This document shows, piece by piece, positions 24,366 to 32,873 of a stretch of 64,000 bases of DNA. A program made the translations under genes and the position numbers. Where the stretch lies: positions 186,001-250,000 of the forward strand of contig JBBPIG010000002.1 in the NCBI GenBank assembly GCA_038040445.1, in the 5' to 3' direction. The DNA comes from Acidobacteriota bacterium (GTDB lineage: Bacteria; Acidobacteriota; Blastocatellia; UBA7656). Under the pieces are notes generated by a model. The model had not been told where the DNA came from. It saw only the letters and a program-made list of their open reading frames with translations, and did not search any database. Numbering within the stretch: position 1 is the first letter of the stretch; each line of letters opens with the position of its first letter.

Positions 24366-25793
24366 CTGGAAAAGAAGCACTACCACTTGATTGGGATATG
24401 CGGCACGGCCATGGCCTCGCTCGCTGGGGTGCTCGTCGAACAAGGACACAAAGTCACCGGTTCAGATGAGAACGTTTACCCACCGATGTCGCTCGAGTTG
24501 CAACGCCTCGGGATTCCAGTGCGCGAGGGCTACAACCCGGAGAACCTTTCCGAGCGGCCCGATGTCGTCGTCGTAGGCAACGCAATCACGCGGGGCAATC
24601 CTGAACTCGAGTTCGCGCTCAACGAGAGGATGTTCTACACCTCGATGGCCGCAGTCGTTAAGGACAACTTTATTCGAGGCCGCCACTCAATCGTTGTTGC
24701 CGGGACGCATGGCAAGACTACGACGACTTCATTGATGGCATGGGCCATGGAACGCGCCGGTGCACGGCCGTCGTTTCTGATCGGTGGTGTAGCGGAGAAC
24801 TTCAACTCCTCGTTCCGCGTTGCAGACGGCCCTTACTTCATAATCGAAGGCGATGAGTACGACACCGCGTACTTCGACAAAGGGCCGAAGTTCATGCACT
24901 ATCTGCCTGACACCGTAATCCTGAACAACGTCGAGTTCGATCACGCGGATATCTACCGCGATATCGATGCAGTAAAATTCGCATTTAGCCGCCTGGTCAA
25001 TCTGATTCCCGGGCGTGGGCAATTGATAGCGGGATGGGACTCTGATCTGGTGAGAGAGCTTGCGCCGCGCGCATTCTGCCGCGTAGAGAGCTTTGGTATC
25101 GATGGTGACGCAAGGTGGCGCGCGGACGATGTTAGTTTTTCAACCGAGATGACGGAATTCACGGTGCGAGTCGAAGGACGCGAGTTCGGCCGCTACACAT
25201 GCCCCCTCGCCGGTCTGTTCAACGTGCGCAACTGCCTGGGCGTCATAGCAGCCTGCGAGGTGCTTGGCCTCGATCGAAACGCAGTCACCGAGGCAATCGC
25301 GGAATTCAAAAGCGTCAAGCGCCGCCTGGAAGTCCGAGGACACGTTCGCGGAATCACAGTGATCGATGACTTCGCGCATCACCCAACCGCGGTGCGCGAG
25401 ACTCTACTAGCCGCCCGCGCAAAATATCCTGGCCGCCGCATCGTCGCGATTTTCGAGCCTCGCTCTTACACGGCGCAGATAAGGCTTTTTCAGCAGCAGT
25501 TCGAAATCGCGCTTGCTGAAGCTGACGAAATAATTATCGCCCGCCTGTTTCACCCCGAGCGTTACACGGCGGAAACCGCGATCTCGCCCGCCGAGATGTT
25601 AGAGCATCTCCGCATCCGCGGTCGTGAAGCTCACTACATTGCTTCGCCTGATGAGATCGTCCTCGATCTCGCGCCACGCCTGAGAGGCGACGAGGTTGTG
25701 GTGATAATGTCGAACGGCTCGTTTGGCGGGATCCACGACAAGATGCTCAACGCGCTTCGTGAGACTCAGGCAAGCGCGCAAGTGGAAGGCTAA
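24366..25793 (+). CDS. mpl: UDP-MurNAc:tripeptide ligase (murein peptide recycling), CTG start
   Basis: A Mur-ligase family protein of about 475 residues: N-terminal UDP-binding motif GICGTAMASLAG, ATP-loop AGTHGKTTTTSLM, ENFNSSFR and YDTAYFDKGPKF typical of Mpl rather than MurC, and IDDFAHHPTAVRET. Mpl joins UDP-MurNAc to L-Ala-gamma-D-Glu-mDAP recovered from the wall. The conserved start region KKHYHLIGICGT extends upstream to CTG 24366, which sits 5 bases after GGGAGGAG; the next in-frame candidate (TTG 24387) is too far from that site and would cut the family's first strand. Confidence 0.92.
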   Translation: MEKKHYHLIGICGTAMASLAGVLVEQGHKVTGSDENVYPPMSLELQRLGIPVREGYNPENLSERPDVVVVGNAITRGNPELEFALNERMFYTSMAAVVKDNFIRGRHSIVVAGTHGKTTTTSLMAWAMERAGARPSFLIGGVAENFNSSFRVADGPYFIIEGDEYDTAYFDKGPKFMHYLPDTVILNNVEFDHADIYRDIDAVKFAFSRLVNLIPGRGQLIAGWDSDLVRELAPRAFCRVESFGIDGDARWRADDVSFSTEMTEFTVRVEGREFGRYTCPLAGLFNVRNCLGVIAACEVLGLDRNAVTEAIAEFKSVKRRLEVRGHVRGITVIDDFAHHPTAVRETLLAARAKYPGRRIVAIFEPRSYTAQIRLFQQQFEIALAEADEIIIARLFHPERYTAETAISPAEMLEHLRIRGREAHYIASPDEIVLDLAPRLRGDEVVVIMSNGSFGGIHDKMLNALRETQASAQVEG

Positions 25794-25809
25794 CTTGTAA
25801 GCTCGCCCT

Positions 25810-26241
25810 TTAGCTAGGGCCCCCGGCCGGCGCATCGGCGACGACAGTCAGCGGGCTTTTTGGCTCTATGCGCCCTCGTAAGACATTCTTGACCGGCTTC
25901 GGCAGGAAGAACTCGGCGATCCGCGCGATGCTATCGACCAGTTCCTTTATGTTGCCCTGACCCTTCCAGTGATCCATAACAACTCTGCGGTCGGCGCGGT
26001 TCAAGAGCCTCAATATTGAAATCGCAAGAAGGTAAGAATCGTCCACCTGGCCGATGAAGGGAATGAAGTCGGGAATAATGTCAATCGGGACGATTACGTA
26101 CATGACTATGCCCGCAAGGATTGCTTTGTCGGCTTGAGAAACGCGCTCATCTCGTAACAAGCCGATCAACAATCCCATCAGGTTTGGAATGAAGAGCAAC
26201 AGCTCCCGCATCTTTTTTCTCATCTTCCGCTTATCGGACAT
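25810..26241 (-). CDS. DUF1232 (YkvA-like) membrane protein
   Basis: A 143-residue protein with the DUF1232 core: ILAGIVMYVIVPIDIIPDFI followed by PFIGQVDDSYLLAISILRLL. A first hydrophobic part (LLLFIPNLMGLLIGLL) precedes it. GGAGGAG is 5 bases before the ATG. The family is widespread, membrane-associated and without an established function. It converges on mpl with a 16-base gap. Confidence 0.85.
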   Translation of the reverse strand: MSDKRKMRKKMRELLLFIPNLMGLLIGLLRDERVSQADKAILAGIVMYVIVPIDIIPDFIPFIGQVDDSYLLAISILRLLNRADRRVVMDHWKGQGNIKELVDSIARIAEFFLPKPVKNVLRGRIEPKSPLTVVADAPAGGPS

Positions 26242-26426
26242 CCATCTCCTCCCAGGGGCGGCTTTTGGGGTTCGTTTTGTATTCTAAAGCCGCAGGTGTC
26301 CGGCGTCAATTTTTGTCGCGCACGCGTTCACAGATTCCGATATTGGTTAAAACTCGTGATGGACTGAAAGACCCTGTTAGCTTCGCGCGTTGAGTTGACG
26401 TGAACTGTCTGGACCGGCACGGCTCT

Positions 26427-26458
26427 GCGTCAGTGATCGCACTAGCGATCACTGACGC
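26427..26458. repeat. perfect 14-bp hairpin downstream of a secreted-protein gene
   Basis: GCGTCAGTGATCGC (26427-26440) and its exact complement (26445-26458) enclose the loop ACTA. It lies 29 bases past the stop of the minus-strand gene at 26487. No T-run follows on the minus strand, so it is a transcript-end stabiliser or a site for a protein rather than a classic terminator. Confidence 0.6.
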
Positions 26459-26486
26459 GGCATATGCCATTCCTTGCTGAGGTCTC

Positions 26487-27272
26487 TTACAACTCGCCGT
26501 TGTCCGGGCTGGCTGCTGGTGGCGCGCTGGTCAGACATGCTCGCTCGAGCTCGAGCCCTCGTGCAGACGCCAGCGCAGCGCGCACTCTGGTCTCGGCCGA
26601 TTTGGTTGCAGAAGGAGTAACCGGAGGCTTCACTCGAACAAACATCCTGAAGCCCTGCCGTATCGGCAGGGTCTTGACGGTTTCAAAGCTCCGCTCGACC
26701 ATGCGCTTCTCAATATTCTTCAGGAGTTCCTCTCGCGTCACCGTCTCTAGCTTGATGGCACTCAGCGCTTCAAACGCTCGCGCATGCTTTTGGAGCCTGA
26801 TCTGAATCGCTGCGGACTCGATGCCACGCTGGACAATTGCCGCCGCAGCGAAGCCGAGCTCGACTCGACTCGCGCTTGCAGATGAGCGCGACGCGGCGGC
26901 GGGACACTTGCCCCGCTCGGAACTCGCCTTCACGACCAGCACGGGGGGGACATCCTGCACGCTCCCCGATGACTCCACATTCTCACGCGCACACGCAAGT
27001 TCGTTAGGCGGGCAAGCGGAATCGTCGTCGGCTTTCAACGGTTCTCGGCCTGAGTCACTTGGCATAGCCAAATCGGACGTGCGGGCCGGTTGATACCCCG
27101 CGCCAAACACATCGGCTATCTGCTGCCAGGCATCCGATGCTGCGGAGAGACTTGGATTGAAACTGACTTGAAACCCTGCGGCCCTTAGCGAGAGCGGCAC
27201 GATGGCAAGGCCTAAGAACAAAAAGAACGCCGGGCCTTTTGGTGCGTGTCCTGATCTGTTGAGTCTTTGCAT
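26487..27272 (-). CDS. secreted hypothetical protein
   Basis: A 261-residue protein not recognised as any family. It has an N-terminal hydrophobic segment (about 14-32, PAFFLFLGLAIVPLSLRAAG) read as signal peptide or anchor, a Ser/Ala-rich middle with two Cys (ACPPNELAC) that may form a disulfide, and a C-terminal helical part (about 150-200, IQIRLQKHARAFEALSAIKL). ATG 27272 is preferred over GTG 27275 because GGAG is 6 bases upstream of it. It lies downstream of ruvB on the same strand but separated by about 300 bases. Confidence 0.6.
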   Translation of the reverse strand: MQRLNRSGHAPKGPAFFLFLGLAIVPLSLRAAGFQVSFNPSLSAASDAWQQIADVFGAGYQPARTSDLAMPSDSGREPLKADDDSACPPNELACARENVESSGSVQDVPPVLVVKASSERGKCPAAASRSSASASRVELGFAAAAIVQRGIESAAIQIRLQKHARAFEALSAIKLETVTREELLKNIEKRMVERSFETVKTLPIRQGFRMFVRVKPPVTPSATKSAETRVRAALASARGLELERACLTSAPPAASPDNGEL

Positions 27273-27570
27273 CACTATCTCCGAACCGCCTGATCACTGC
27301 CCGCCTCGGTGCTTGCGTTCCAAAACGGCCTGGTAGATTGAAAGTTCAACTTTTTCTCCGTCTTGGTGCTTGCTTAGTTCACTCGTAGGTGGCAGGTGAA
27401 TCGAAAAGGTTGCAGGGAAAATGAGCCACGGGATCGTTCCGTCTCGGCTGCCCCGGGGAGCGCGGCCGTCTCGGCCGCTCTGGTCTAACTGACTGACGAA
27501 CCCCCGGGTGTGGAGGCTTTCGTTCCTACTGTTCGCAATTCTCTGACTTGATCGCCGTCGGAGACCGACG

Positions 27571-28608
27571 CTAGAACAGCGTCGCCTGGTCGGCGTGGCC
27601 GCCGGTCTTCCTGAAATCCAGCCCGAGGTGTTCGTAGGCGAGGCGGGTAGCCGTGCGCCCGCGCGGCGTGCGATTCAGAAACCCGATCTGTAAAAGGTAA
27701 GGTTCGTAGATCTCCTCGATCGCATCTTTTTCTTCGCTGATGGCGGCCGAAAGCGTTCCCAGTCCCACCGGCCCGCCGTCAAACTTCTCTATGATCGTTA
27801 GCAGAAGTTTGCGATCAACTTCATCGAGCCCGAACGTGTCCACCTCCATGCGATCAAGCGCCCTGGCAGCCACATCGCCGGTTACGTCTCCGTCGTGAAG
27901 CACCTCGGCAATGTCACGGACGCGGCGCAGCAAGCGATTTGCAATTCGCGGAGTGCCGCGCGACCGCCTGGCTATCTCGAGCGCACCTGTGGCGTCGACC
28001 TTTACACCGAGGATGTCGGCTGAGCGGTTCACTATCACTTCCAAATCAGCGACGGGATAGAAATCCAGATGGAGCGGAATGCCGAATCGCCCACGCAGCG
28101 GCGCGCTGATGAGCCCGGCGCGGGTGGTTGCCCCTACCAGCGTGAACTTCGGCAGTTCCAACTTTATGGATCGAGCCGAAGGTCCCTGCCCGATAATAAT
28201 GTCCAACTGATAATCTTCCATCGCCGGGTACAACACTTCTTCGATGGTCGGGTTGAGCCGGTGAATCTCGTCTATGAACAACACGTCGCCCTCGCCGAGA
28301 TTCGTCAACAGCGCCGCAAGGTCACCGGCCCTCTCGATCACCGGCCCGGCGGTGGATTTAATGTCGCTGCCCATCTCGTTGGCGATGATGTGCGCGAGCG
28401 TTGTTTTCCCCAATCCCGGCGGACCGTAGAGCAGAACGTGATCAAGAGCTTGTCCGCGTTTGCGAGCCGCTTGAATGAAGATCGATAGATTCTCTTTGGC
28501 CTTGTGTTGCCCGATGTACTCGCGCAGCCATTTGGGTCGCAGGCTCAACTCAAACTGTTTCTCCTCGTCGCCATCAGCGCCTGCGGAAATGATCCTGTCT
28601 TCCACCAT
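27571..28608 (-). CDS. ruvB: Holliday junction branch-migration helicase RuvB
   Basis: A 345-residue AAA+ ATPase with Walker [13 protein letters not shown], Walker [11 protein letters not shown], sensor 1 ([12 protein letters not shown]), arginine finger region ([16 protein letters not shown]) and the C-terminal winged helix ([13 protein letters not shown]). With RuvA it drives branch migration of Holliday junctions. AGGAG lies 9 bases before ATG 28608; a longer frame to 28662 adds 18 non-conserved residues. ruvA and ruvC are not in the window. The spacer 27273-27570 beyond its stop shows no gene. Confidence 0.96.
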   Translation of the reverse strand: MVEDRIISAGADGDEEKQFELSLRPKWLREYIGQHKAKENLSIFIQAARKRGQALDHVLLYGPPGLGKTTLAHIIANEMGSDIKSTAGPVIERAGDLAALLTNLGEGDVLFIDEIHRLNPTIEEVLYPAMEDYQLDIIIGQGPSARSIKLELPKFTLVGATTRAGLISAPLRGRFGIPLHLDFYPVADLEVIVNRSADILGVKVDATGALEIARRSRGTPRIANRLLRRVRDIAEVLHDGDVTGDVAARALDRMEVDTFGLDEVDRKLLLTIIEKFDGGPVGLGTLSAAISEEKDAIEEIYEPYLLQIGFLNRTPRGRTATRLAYEHLGLDFRKTGGHADQATLF

Positions 28609-28710
28609 TCGGACAAACTCCTGCGCGCGAGTGCGGGTTTTTCTGATCGCGCAGTTTACCATAAGTTGTGGTCCGGCCGAATAGCGTTACAACATCTGGC
28701 GCCAGTCGCT

Positions 28711-28716
28711 TATAAT
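28711..28716 (+). promoter_or_regulatory. -10 element giving a near-leaderless transcript
   Basis: A perfect TATAAT lies 16 bases before ATG 28732; the predicted 5' leader would be about 9 bases and no Shine-Dalgarno sequence is present. The -35 (TTACAA at 28687-28692, spacing 18) is weak. Confidence 0.5.
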
Positions 28717-28731
28717 TATCCCAACGCACCG

Positions 28732-29352
28732 ATGACAAAGTCTCCAGAAGAAGGAAAGATTTGGGAGTGGCGGGCGTTTGGGCCAATCAGCAAGAGCCTC
28801 GCCGCAAAGGTACGCGCTTATCCGATCAGGCTTGGGTTGAGCGATCTTCGCGGCGAAGACATTTACCTGGTTGCGCCGCACAGCGATCAGAACGTCAAGC
28901 TGCGCCGATACGTAAGCGGGTGGGTTCTAAAGCTCAAGCTGCTATTCGAAACCCGGCCAGGACTGTTCGAGCTGTACAACGAAAGCGCCGAGTTTACCTA
29001 TCCGTTTCCGGTCTCGCTCGACAGGTTGAAAGACGCTGCGCGGTTGTTGAGCGTCGAGCTGCCGGAATCTGTTCTCTCAACCGCGAGCTTTAGTGAAGAG
29101 GACTTCGTTAAGGCGCTCGCCGCATCGTCGCCCGCCGTCGCTGAAACCAGAGTAACCAAGAGGCGATCGCAGTATCAGTTTGAAAATGGATGGCTGGAGC
29201 TGGCTAAAGTGACATTCGCAACACACAAGGTCGAAACGATATCGGTCCATTCGCGGGACATCGAGGTCGTAAGCGAAATGGTCAATCGCCTGCAGGTCGC
29301 CGGCGAGCTGGAGCCCATGAACTACATCGAGGCGTGCAGACGTTGGGGATGA
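28732..29352 (+). CDS. CYTH-like hypothetical protein
   Basis: A 206-residue soluble protein, divergent from ruvB. Alternating charged strands (EWRAFG, DQNVKLRRY, WVLKLKLLFETR) in the first half and RRSQYQFENGWLELAKVTF plus VETISVHSRD in the second half resemble the triphosphate-tunnel (CYTH) fold, which binds polyphosphate-type ligands. The canonical ExExK start is not exact, so the fold is only a suggestion. The start is ATG 28732; the longer open frame overlaps ruvB antisense and is rejected. Confidence 0.6.
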   Translation: MTKSPEEGKIWEWRAFGPISKSLAAKVRAYPIRLGLSDLRGEDIYLVAPHSDQNVKLRRYVSGWVLKLKLLFETRPGLFELYNESAEFTYPFPVSLDRLKDAARLLSVELPESVLSTASFSEEDFVKALAASSPAVAETRVTKRRSQYQFENGWLELAKVTFATHKVETISVHSRDIEVVSEMVNRLQVAGELEPMNYIEACRRWG

Positions 29353-29360
29353 TCGATGGT

Positions 29361-29498
29361 TCCGCGTTCAGGGTTCAGGGTTCAGGGTTTTGGTTGAGAC
29401 TCATTCGGACGCGCTGTCGAACCTCACTTACATAACCCCGAAATTCCGAACACTTGAACTTCGAGAACTCGGAACCCTGAACCCGGAACTCTGAACCG
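29361..29498. repeat. inverted pair of the GAACCCTGAACC word repeat
   Basis: At 29365-29390 the word TTCAGGG is repeated three times; at 29470-29498 lies the complementary family member identical to 9823-9851. The two arms could pair across about 80 bases just past the metG stop codon. Confidence 0.65.
29470..29498. repeat. 29-base dispersed repeat, copy 2
   Basis: Identical in all 29 bases to 9823-9851, at the metG 3' end. The distance between copies is about 20 kb. Confidence 0.8.
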
Positions 29499-29501
29499 TC
29501 A

Positions 29502-31553
29502 TTACTTCAACCGCGCGCCGTTCGGCACCTCTTCACCGAATGTCGCCAGCACCGGCCGTCCGCTCTCTTCAATCGAGGCTGCCAACAGCATTCCGTTAGA
29601 CTCGAGTCCGCGCAGCTTGCGAGGAGCCAGGTTCGCCACGACGATTATCTTGCGGCCCACAACATCCTCCGGCGTGTAGTGCTCCGCTATGCCGGCGAGA
29701 ATCTGTCGCGGCTGCGCTTCACCAACATCAACAATCAATCGCAGCAGCTTGTCGGCCTTGGGGACCTTCTCTGCCTCGAGCACAGTCGCCGCCCGCAACT
29801 CCACCTTAGCGAAATCATCGATAGTGATTATTTGCCCTGGGAGCGCAGGCATCCCTGCCTGCCGGTCAGCCGTCGCAGAGCCTTCGCTTGTCGCTGCTTG
29901 TTGCCCTGTGGGTGCGGCACTTTCACTTGCCGCTTGTTGCCCGGCGCTCTCTTGTGGCTTAGCCTGCTCACCGACTGGCGCCGCGCTTTCGTTTTCGATC
30001 TCTGCCATTATTTTTCCCTTATCGAGTTTTGGAAATGCCGGACTGATGCGATCGATCTTTGACGCGTCAACGGACTCGCCCCACTTTGCTTCGTTCGGAT
30101 CGATTCGGAGCGGATCACCCGCGAGCCCCATCTGACTCCATATCTCACGCGATGTCGCCGGCAAAGCCGGAGCAACAACCAAAACGAGATGGCGCAACGC
30201 TTCGTACGCGGTTGCAAGCACGCTTTCGAGCTGGGGCCGCGCAGAAGCATCCTTCGCGAGCTTCCACGGCTGGTTGTCGCTGATGAACTTGTCCACTCCT
30301 GCAATCCCCGTCCATGCAGCTTCGAGCGCGCGTGAAAAATTCAGCGCGTTGAATTCTTCGTCGAACTTTCGCTTCGCGTCATTTATCCGCAGCCTGACGT
30401 CCGTGGGCTCTTCGGCACTATCACACCCAGGACGCGGCGGGACCCCACCGAAATAGTTCTTGATCATCGTGAGCGTGCGGCTCGCCAGATTTCCCAGCCC
30501 ATCTGCAAGGTCTGAATTGACGCGATCGATCAGCGCTTGATACGTGACCTCGCCATCCTGACCGAACGCGACTTCTCTGAGGAGGAAGTAGCGGATTAGA
30601 TCCGGAGCGAAATGTTTCTTGAGCACGCCCAGGTCGATGGCGTTGCCCAGCGTCTTGCCCATCTTCTGCCCGCCGCGCAGCAACATTCCGTGTGCAAAGA
30701 CCGTGCGCGGCAACTCGATGCCCGCCCCCATCAAGAACGCAGGCCAGTAGACTGCATGAAACCTGAGAATGTCTTTTCCGACCAGGTGCAATGCCGGCCA
30801 ATAACGATCCATCAACTCGTGTTGATCGCTGCCCCATCCAAGCGCGGTGATGTAGTTGGATAGCGCATCCAGCCAAACATATATCGTGTGGGCCGGGTCG
30901 CCGGGAACCGGAACTCCCCACTTCACCGAAACGCGGCTTATCGAGAGGTCCTTGAGCCCGCCCGCGACAAACGAGATCACTTCATTGCGCCGGACATCCG
31001 GCTGCACAAACTCAGGGTGCTTCTCGTAGTGTTCGAGCAACGGCCTCTGAAACTCAGACAGTCTGAAGAAGTAACTTTCCTCGGCAAGCCGTTCAAGCGG
31101 CCGTTCATGGATCGGACAGAGCGGCTCGGCGATCTTGTCATCCACATCTTTGTACTCATTGCAGTTTCCGCAGTACCATCCCTCGTATCTCGATTTGTAG
31201 ATGTGGCCGCGTTCGTCGAGTATTCGCCAGAGCTTTTGAACGGCAGCCTCGTGCCGCGGATCGGTGGTGCGAATCCACTGGTCATATTCGATTCCAAGTG
31301 AAGCAAACGCACTTTTGAACTCGTCGACGATTTCATTGACCTGCTGCTTGACCTCGATACCGCGCGCAGCGGCAGCTCGCTCGATGTTGATGCCGTGTTC
31401 ATCGGTGCCGGTCAGGAAGTATGAATCGATTCCGCGCTGCCGGTAGAACCTCGTGAGAGTGTCGGCGACCAGGGTCGGATACGCGTGTCCGATATGTGGC
31501 TTCGCATTAACGTAGTAGATCGGCGTTGTTACGTAGAAGGTGTTCTCTCCCAT
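29502..31553 (-). CDS. metG: methionyl-tRNA synthetase with C-terminal tRNA-binding domain
   Basis: A 683-residue class I synthetase. HIGH motif in NAKPHIGHAYPT, zinc-binding insert (WYCGNCNEYKD...LCPIHERP), KMSKS-loop as KMGKTLGNAID (Ser replaced by Gly), anticodon domain, a low-complexity linker (about 540-585, Gln/Ala/Ser-rich) and a C-terminal OB-fold tRNA-binding domain (DFAKVELRAATVLEAEKV, LAPRKLRGLESNGM). It charges tRNA-Met in the cytosol. Fusion with the OB domain supports dimerisation. It follows the small GTG-start gene at 31590 by 36 bases on the same strand. Confidence 0.96.
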   Translation of the reverse strand: MGENTFYVTTPIYYVNAKPHIGHAYPTLVADTLTRFYRQRGIDSYFLTGTDEHGINIERAAAARGIEVKQQVNEIVDEFKSAFASLGIEYDQWIRTTDPRHEAAVQKLWRILDERGHIYKSRYEGWYCGNCNEYKDVDDKIAEPLCPIHERPLERLAEESYFFRLSEFQRPLLEHYEKHPEFVQPDVRRNEVISFVAGGLKDLSISRVSVKWGVPVPGDPAHTIYVWLDALSNYITALGWGSDQHELMDRYWPALHLVGKDILRFHAVYWPAFLMGAGIELPRTVFAHGMLLRGGQKMGKTLGNAIDLGVLKKHFAPDLIRYFLLREVAFGQDGEVTYQALIDRVNSDLADGLGNLASRTLTMIKNYFGGVPPRPGCDSAEEPTDVRLRINDAKRKFDEEFNALNFSRALEAAWTGIAGVDKFISDNQPWKLAKDASARPQLESVLATAYEALRHLVLVVAPALPATSREIWSQMGLAGDPLRIDPNEAKWGESVDASKIDRISPAFPKLDKGKIMAEIENESAAPVGEQAKPQESAGQQAASESAAPTGQQAATSEGSATADRQAGMPALPGQIITIDDFAKVELRAATVLEAEKVPKADKLLRLIVDVGEAQPRQILAGIAEHYTPEDVVGRKIIVVANLAPRKLRGLESNGMLLAASIEESGRPVLATFGEEVPNGARLK

Positions 31554-31589
31554 GTTGGCGATTATGTGGGTTGAATGAGATGGCGCGAC

Positions 31590-31799
31590 CTAGGGCCTCG
31601 GCCACTGTTCCGGCCAGTCATCAAAACTCAGAACTTCTTCATCATTCACCATAAGGGTGTAGAGGCTCTGTTCGGGAAAGTCGTTCAGCCGTATCAGAAG
31701 CTTGTCGCTATCGAACTCGGCCTCAAAAGGATAGCTGGGGTCAACGCCTCGCCTCCAGGCTACCCTCTCTTCAAGATAACTGCGCACATTTGCGGTCAC
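31590..31799 (-). CDS. small acidic protein, candidate immunity protein
   Basis: A 69-residue acidic protein starting at GTG 31799 with GAGGTG 5 bases upstream. The C-terminal segment LYTLMVNDEEVLSFDDWPEQW resembles the end of small immunity proteins that follow polymorphic-toxin tips, where a YTL...DFDDWP pattern is common. It lies 14 bases downstream of a toxin-tip-like frame and upstream of metG. The assignment rests on context and remembered family resemblance only. Confidence 0.5.
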   Translation of the reverse strand: MTANVRSYLEERVAWRRGVDPSYPFEAEFDSDKLLIRLNDFPEQSLYTLMVNDEEVLSFDDWPEQWPRP

Positions 31800-31813
31800 G
31801 TTTCACCTCGCGC

Positions 31814-32074
31814 TCACAAATCCAGCTTCTGGTCTAATTCTGCATCTGTTCTGCATGCCTGGTCAATTATTGCCTCATAGACCGCGTCGCCTGCAAGACC
31901 GGCCTCGTTGAGGCGTTCGATGAGGAAGTCGAATGTTGGTCCATCGGGGCTGCCGAACTTGGCGATATCTCTTTCTCTAAGCAGTTCGACTTCACTAGAA
32001 TCGGCCATCATCGACCGTGCGTCCCTGCGCGCATCGTGGCGGATTTGCCACGAGCGTTCAGCTCTCTCGCGCAC
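31814..32074 (-). CDS. orphan polymorphic-toxin tip-like domain
   Basis: From GTG 32074 an 86-residue product; the same frame is open up to 32182 with coding character (TNAEIRRWYLRRVATIREL, VEQWVKQGLS) but without ATG, GTG or TTG, so the true start is non-canonical or the N-terminus has been cut off. The segments RHDARRDARSMMADSSEVEL, RERDIAKFGSPDGPTFDFL and GDAVYEAIIDQACRTDAEL resemble C-terminal tips of Rhs-type polymorphic toxins as I remember them. No secretion leader or delivery gene is present. A small immunity-like gene follows at 14 bases. Confidence 0.5.
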   Translation of the reverse strand: MRERAERSWQIRHDARRDARSMMADSSEVELLRERDIAKFGSPDGPTFDFLIERLNEAGLAGDAVYEAIIDQACRTDAELDQKLDL

Positions 32075-32240
32075 CGAGAGGCCTTGTTTGACCCATTGTT
32101 CAACCAGTTCGCGAATTGTAGCTACGCGGCGCAGATACCATCGACGTATCTCCGCATTCGTCGTGAGTCCTTGATTATTGATTCAGGTCCCCCACTGCTG
32201 ATCGATTGCTCGTTGGTCGGCGGTCGTCCGTCGTCGGTCC

Positions 32241-32864
32241 TTACCTGTCGTGATCCCGAATAAGCGCCATCGCTTCCGCGCGTGTGCGTTGGTCCTTCAA
32301 GAAGCCTCCTCGCAACGCGCTTGTGACCGCCTTCGCTCCCGGCTTCTTGATGCCCCGCATCTCGATGCACATATGCTCGGCTTCGATGACGACCATCACT
32401 CCAGTCGGGCGCAGCATCTCGTCCAGCAAGTCGGCAATCTCGGTGGCCAGCCGTTCTTGAATCTGAGGCTTTCGCGCCATCAGGTCGGCTACGCGAGCGA
32501 GCTTTGACAGCCCCACGATTCGCCCGTCCTTCGGTATGTAAGCGATGTGCGCCACTCCAAAGAACGGCAACAGATGATGCTCGCAGATCGAATACAGAGG
32601 TATGTCTTTGACGATCACCATCTCGTCGTGAGTCTCAGAGGGCAACACGTGAAGGAACTCGCGCGGATCGTTGTGCAAGCCGGCGCATATCTCTTCATAC
32701 ATGACCGCAACTCGTCGCGGCGTCCCCTCAATGCCAGGGCGGGCCGGGTCTTCGCCGATGCCTTCGAGGATCAACCGCACGCCCGCTTCGACCTTCGATC
32801 CATCAAAGGCATTCCGCTTCGCCAGCCCCTCCCGTTCGATTGCTTTCTTCGAGTTCGTCATCAT
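32241..32864 (-). CDS. folE: GTP cyclohydrolase I (FolE)
   Basis: A 207-residue protein with the type I signatures: [16 protein letters not shown], zinc ligands in [12 protein letters not shown] and Cys in [10 protein letters not shown], and the GLSKLARV and [13 protein letters not shown] regions. It forms 7,8-dihydroneopterin triphosphate from GTP, the first step to folate. It is nine bases downstream of larC, same strand, so the two are probably co-transcribed. The start at one of two tandem ATGs cannot be decided. Confidence 0.95.
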   Translation of the reverse strand: MMTNSKKAIEREGLAKRNAFDGSKVEAGVRLILEGIGEDPARPGIEGTPRRVAVMYEEICAGLHNDPREFLHVLPSETHDEMVIVKDIPLYSICEHHLLPFFGVAHIAYIPKDGRIVGLSKLARVADLMARKPQIQERLATEIADLLDEMLRPTGVMVVIEAEHMCIEMRGIKKPGAKAVTSALRGGFLKDQRTRAEAMALIRDHDR

Positions 32865-32873
32865 CTGCTCGTC

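Noticed and set aside
27457-27481. CGGCCG-TCT-CGGCCG hairpin downstream of ruvB as a terminator
   Set aside because: Only six perfect pairs and no T-run on the minus strand; likely a chance GC palindrome.
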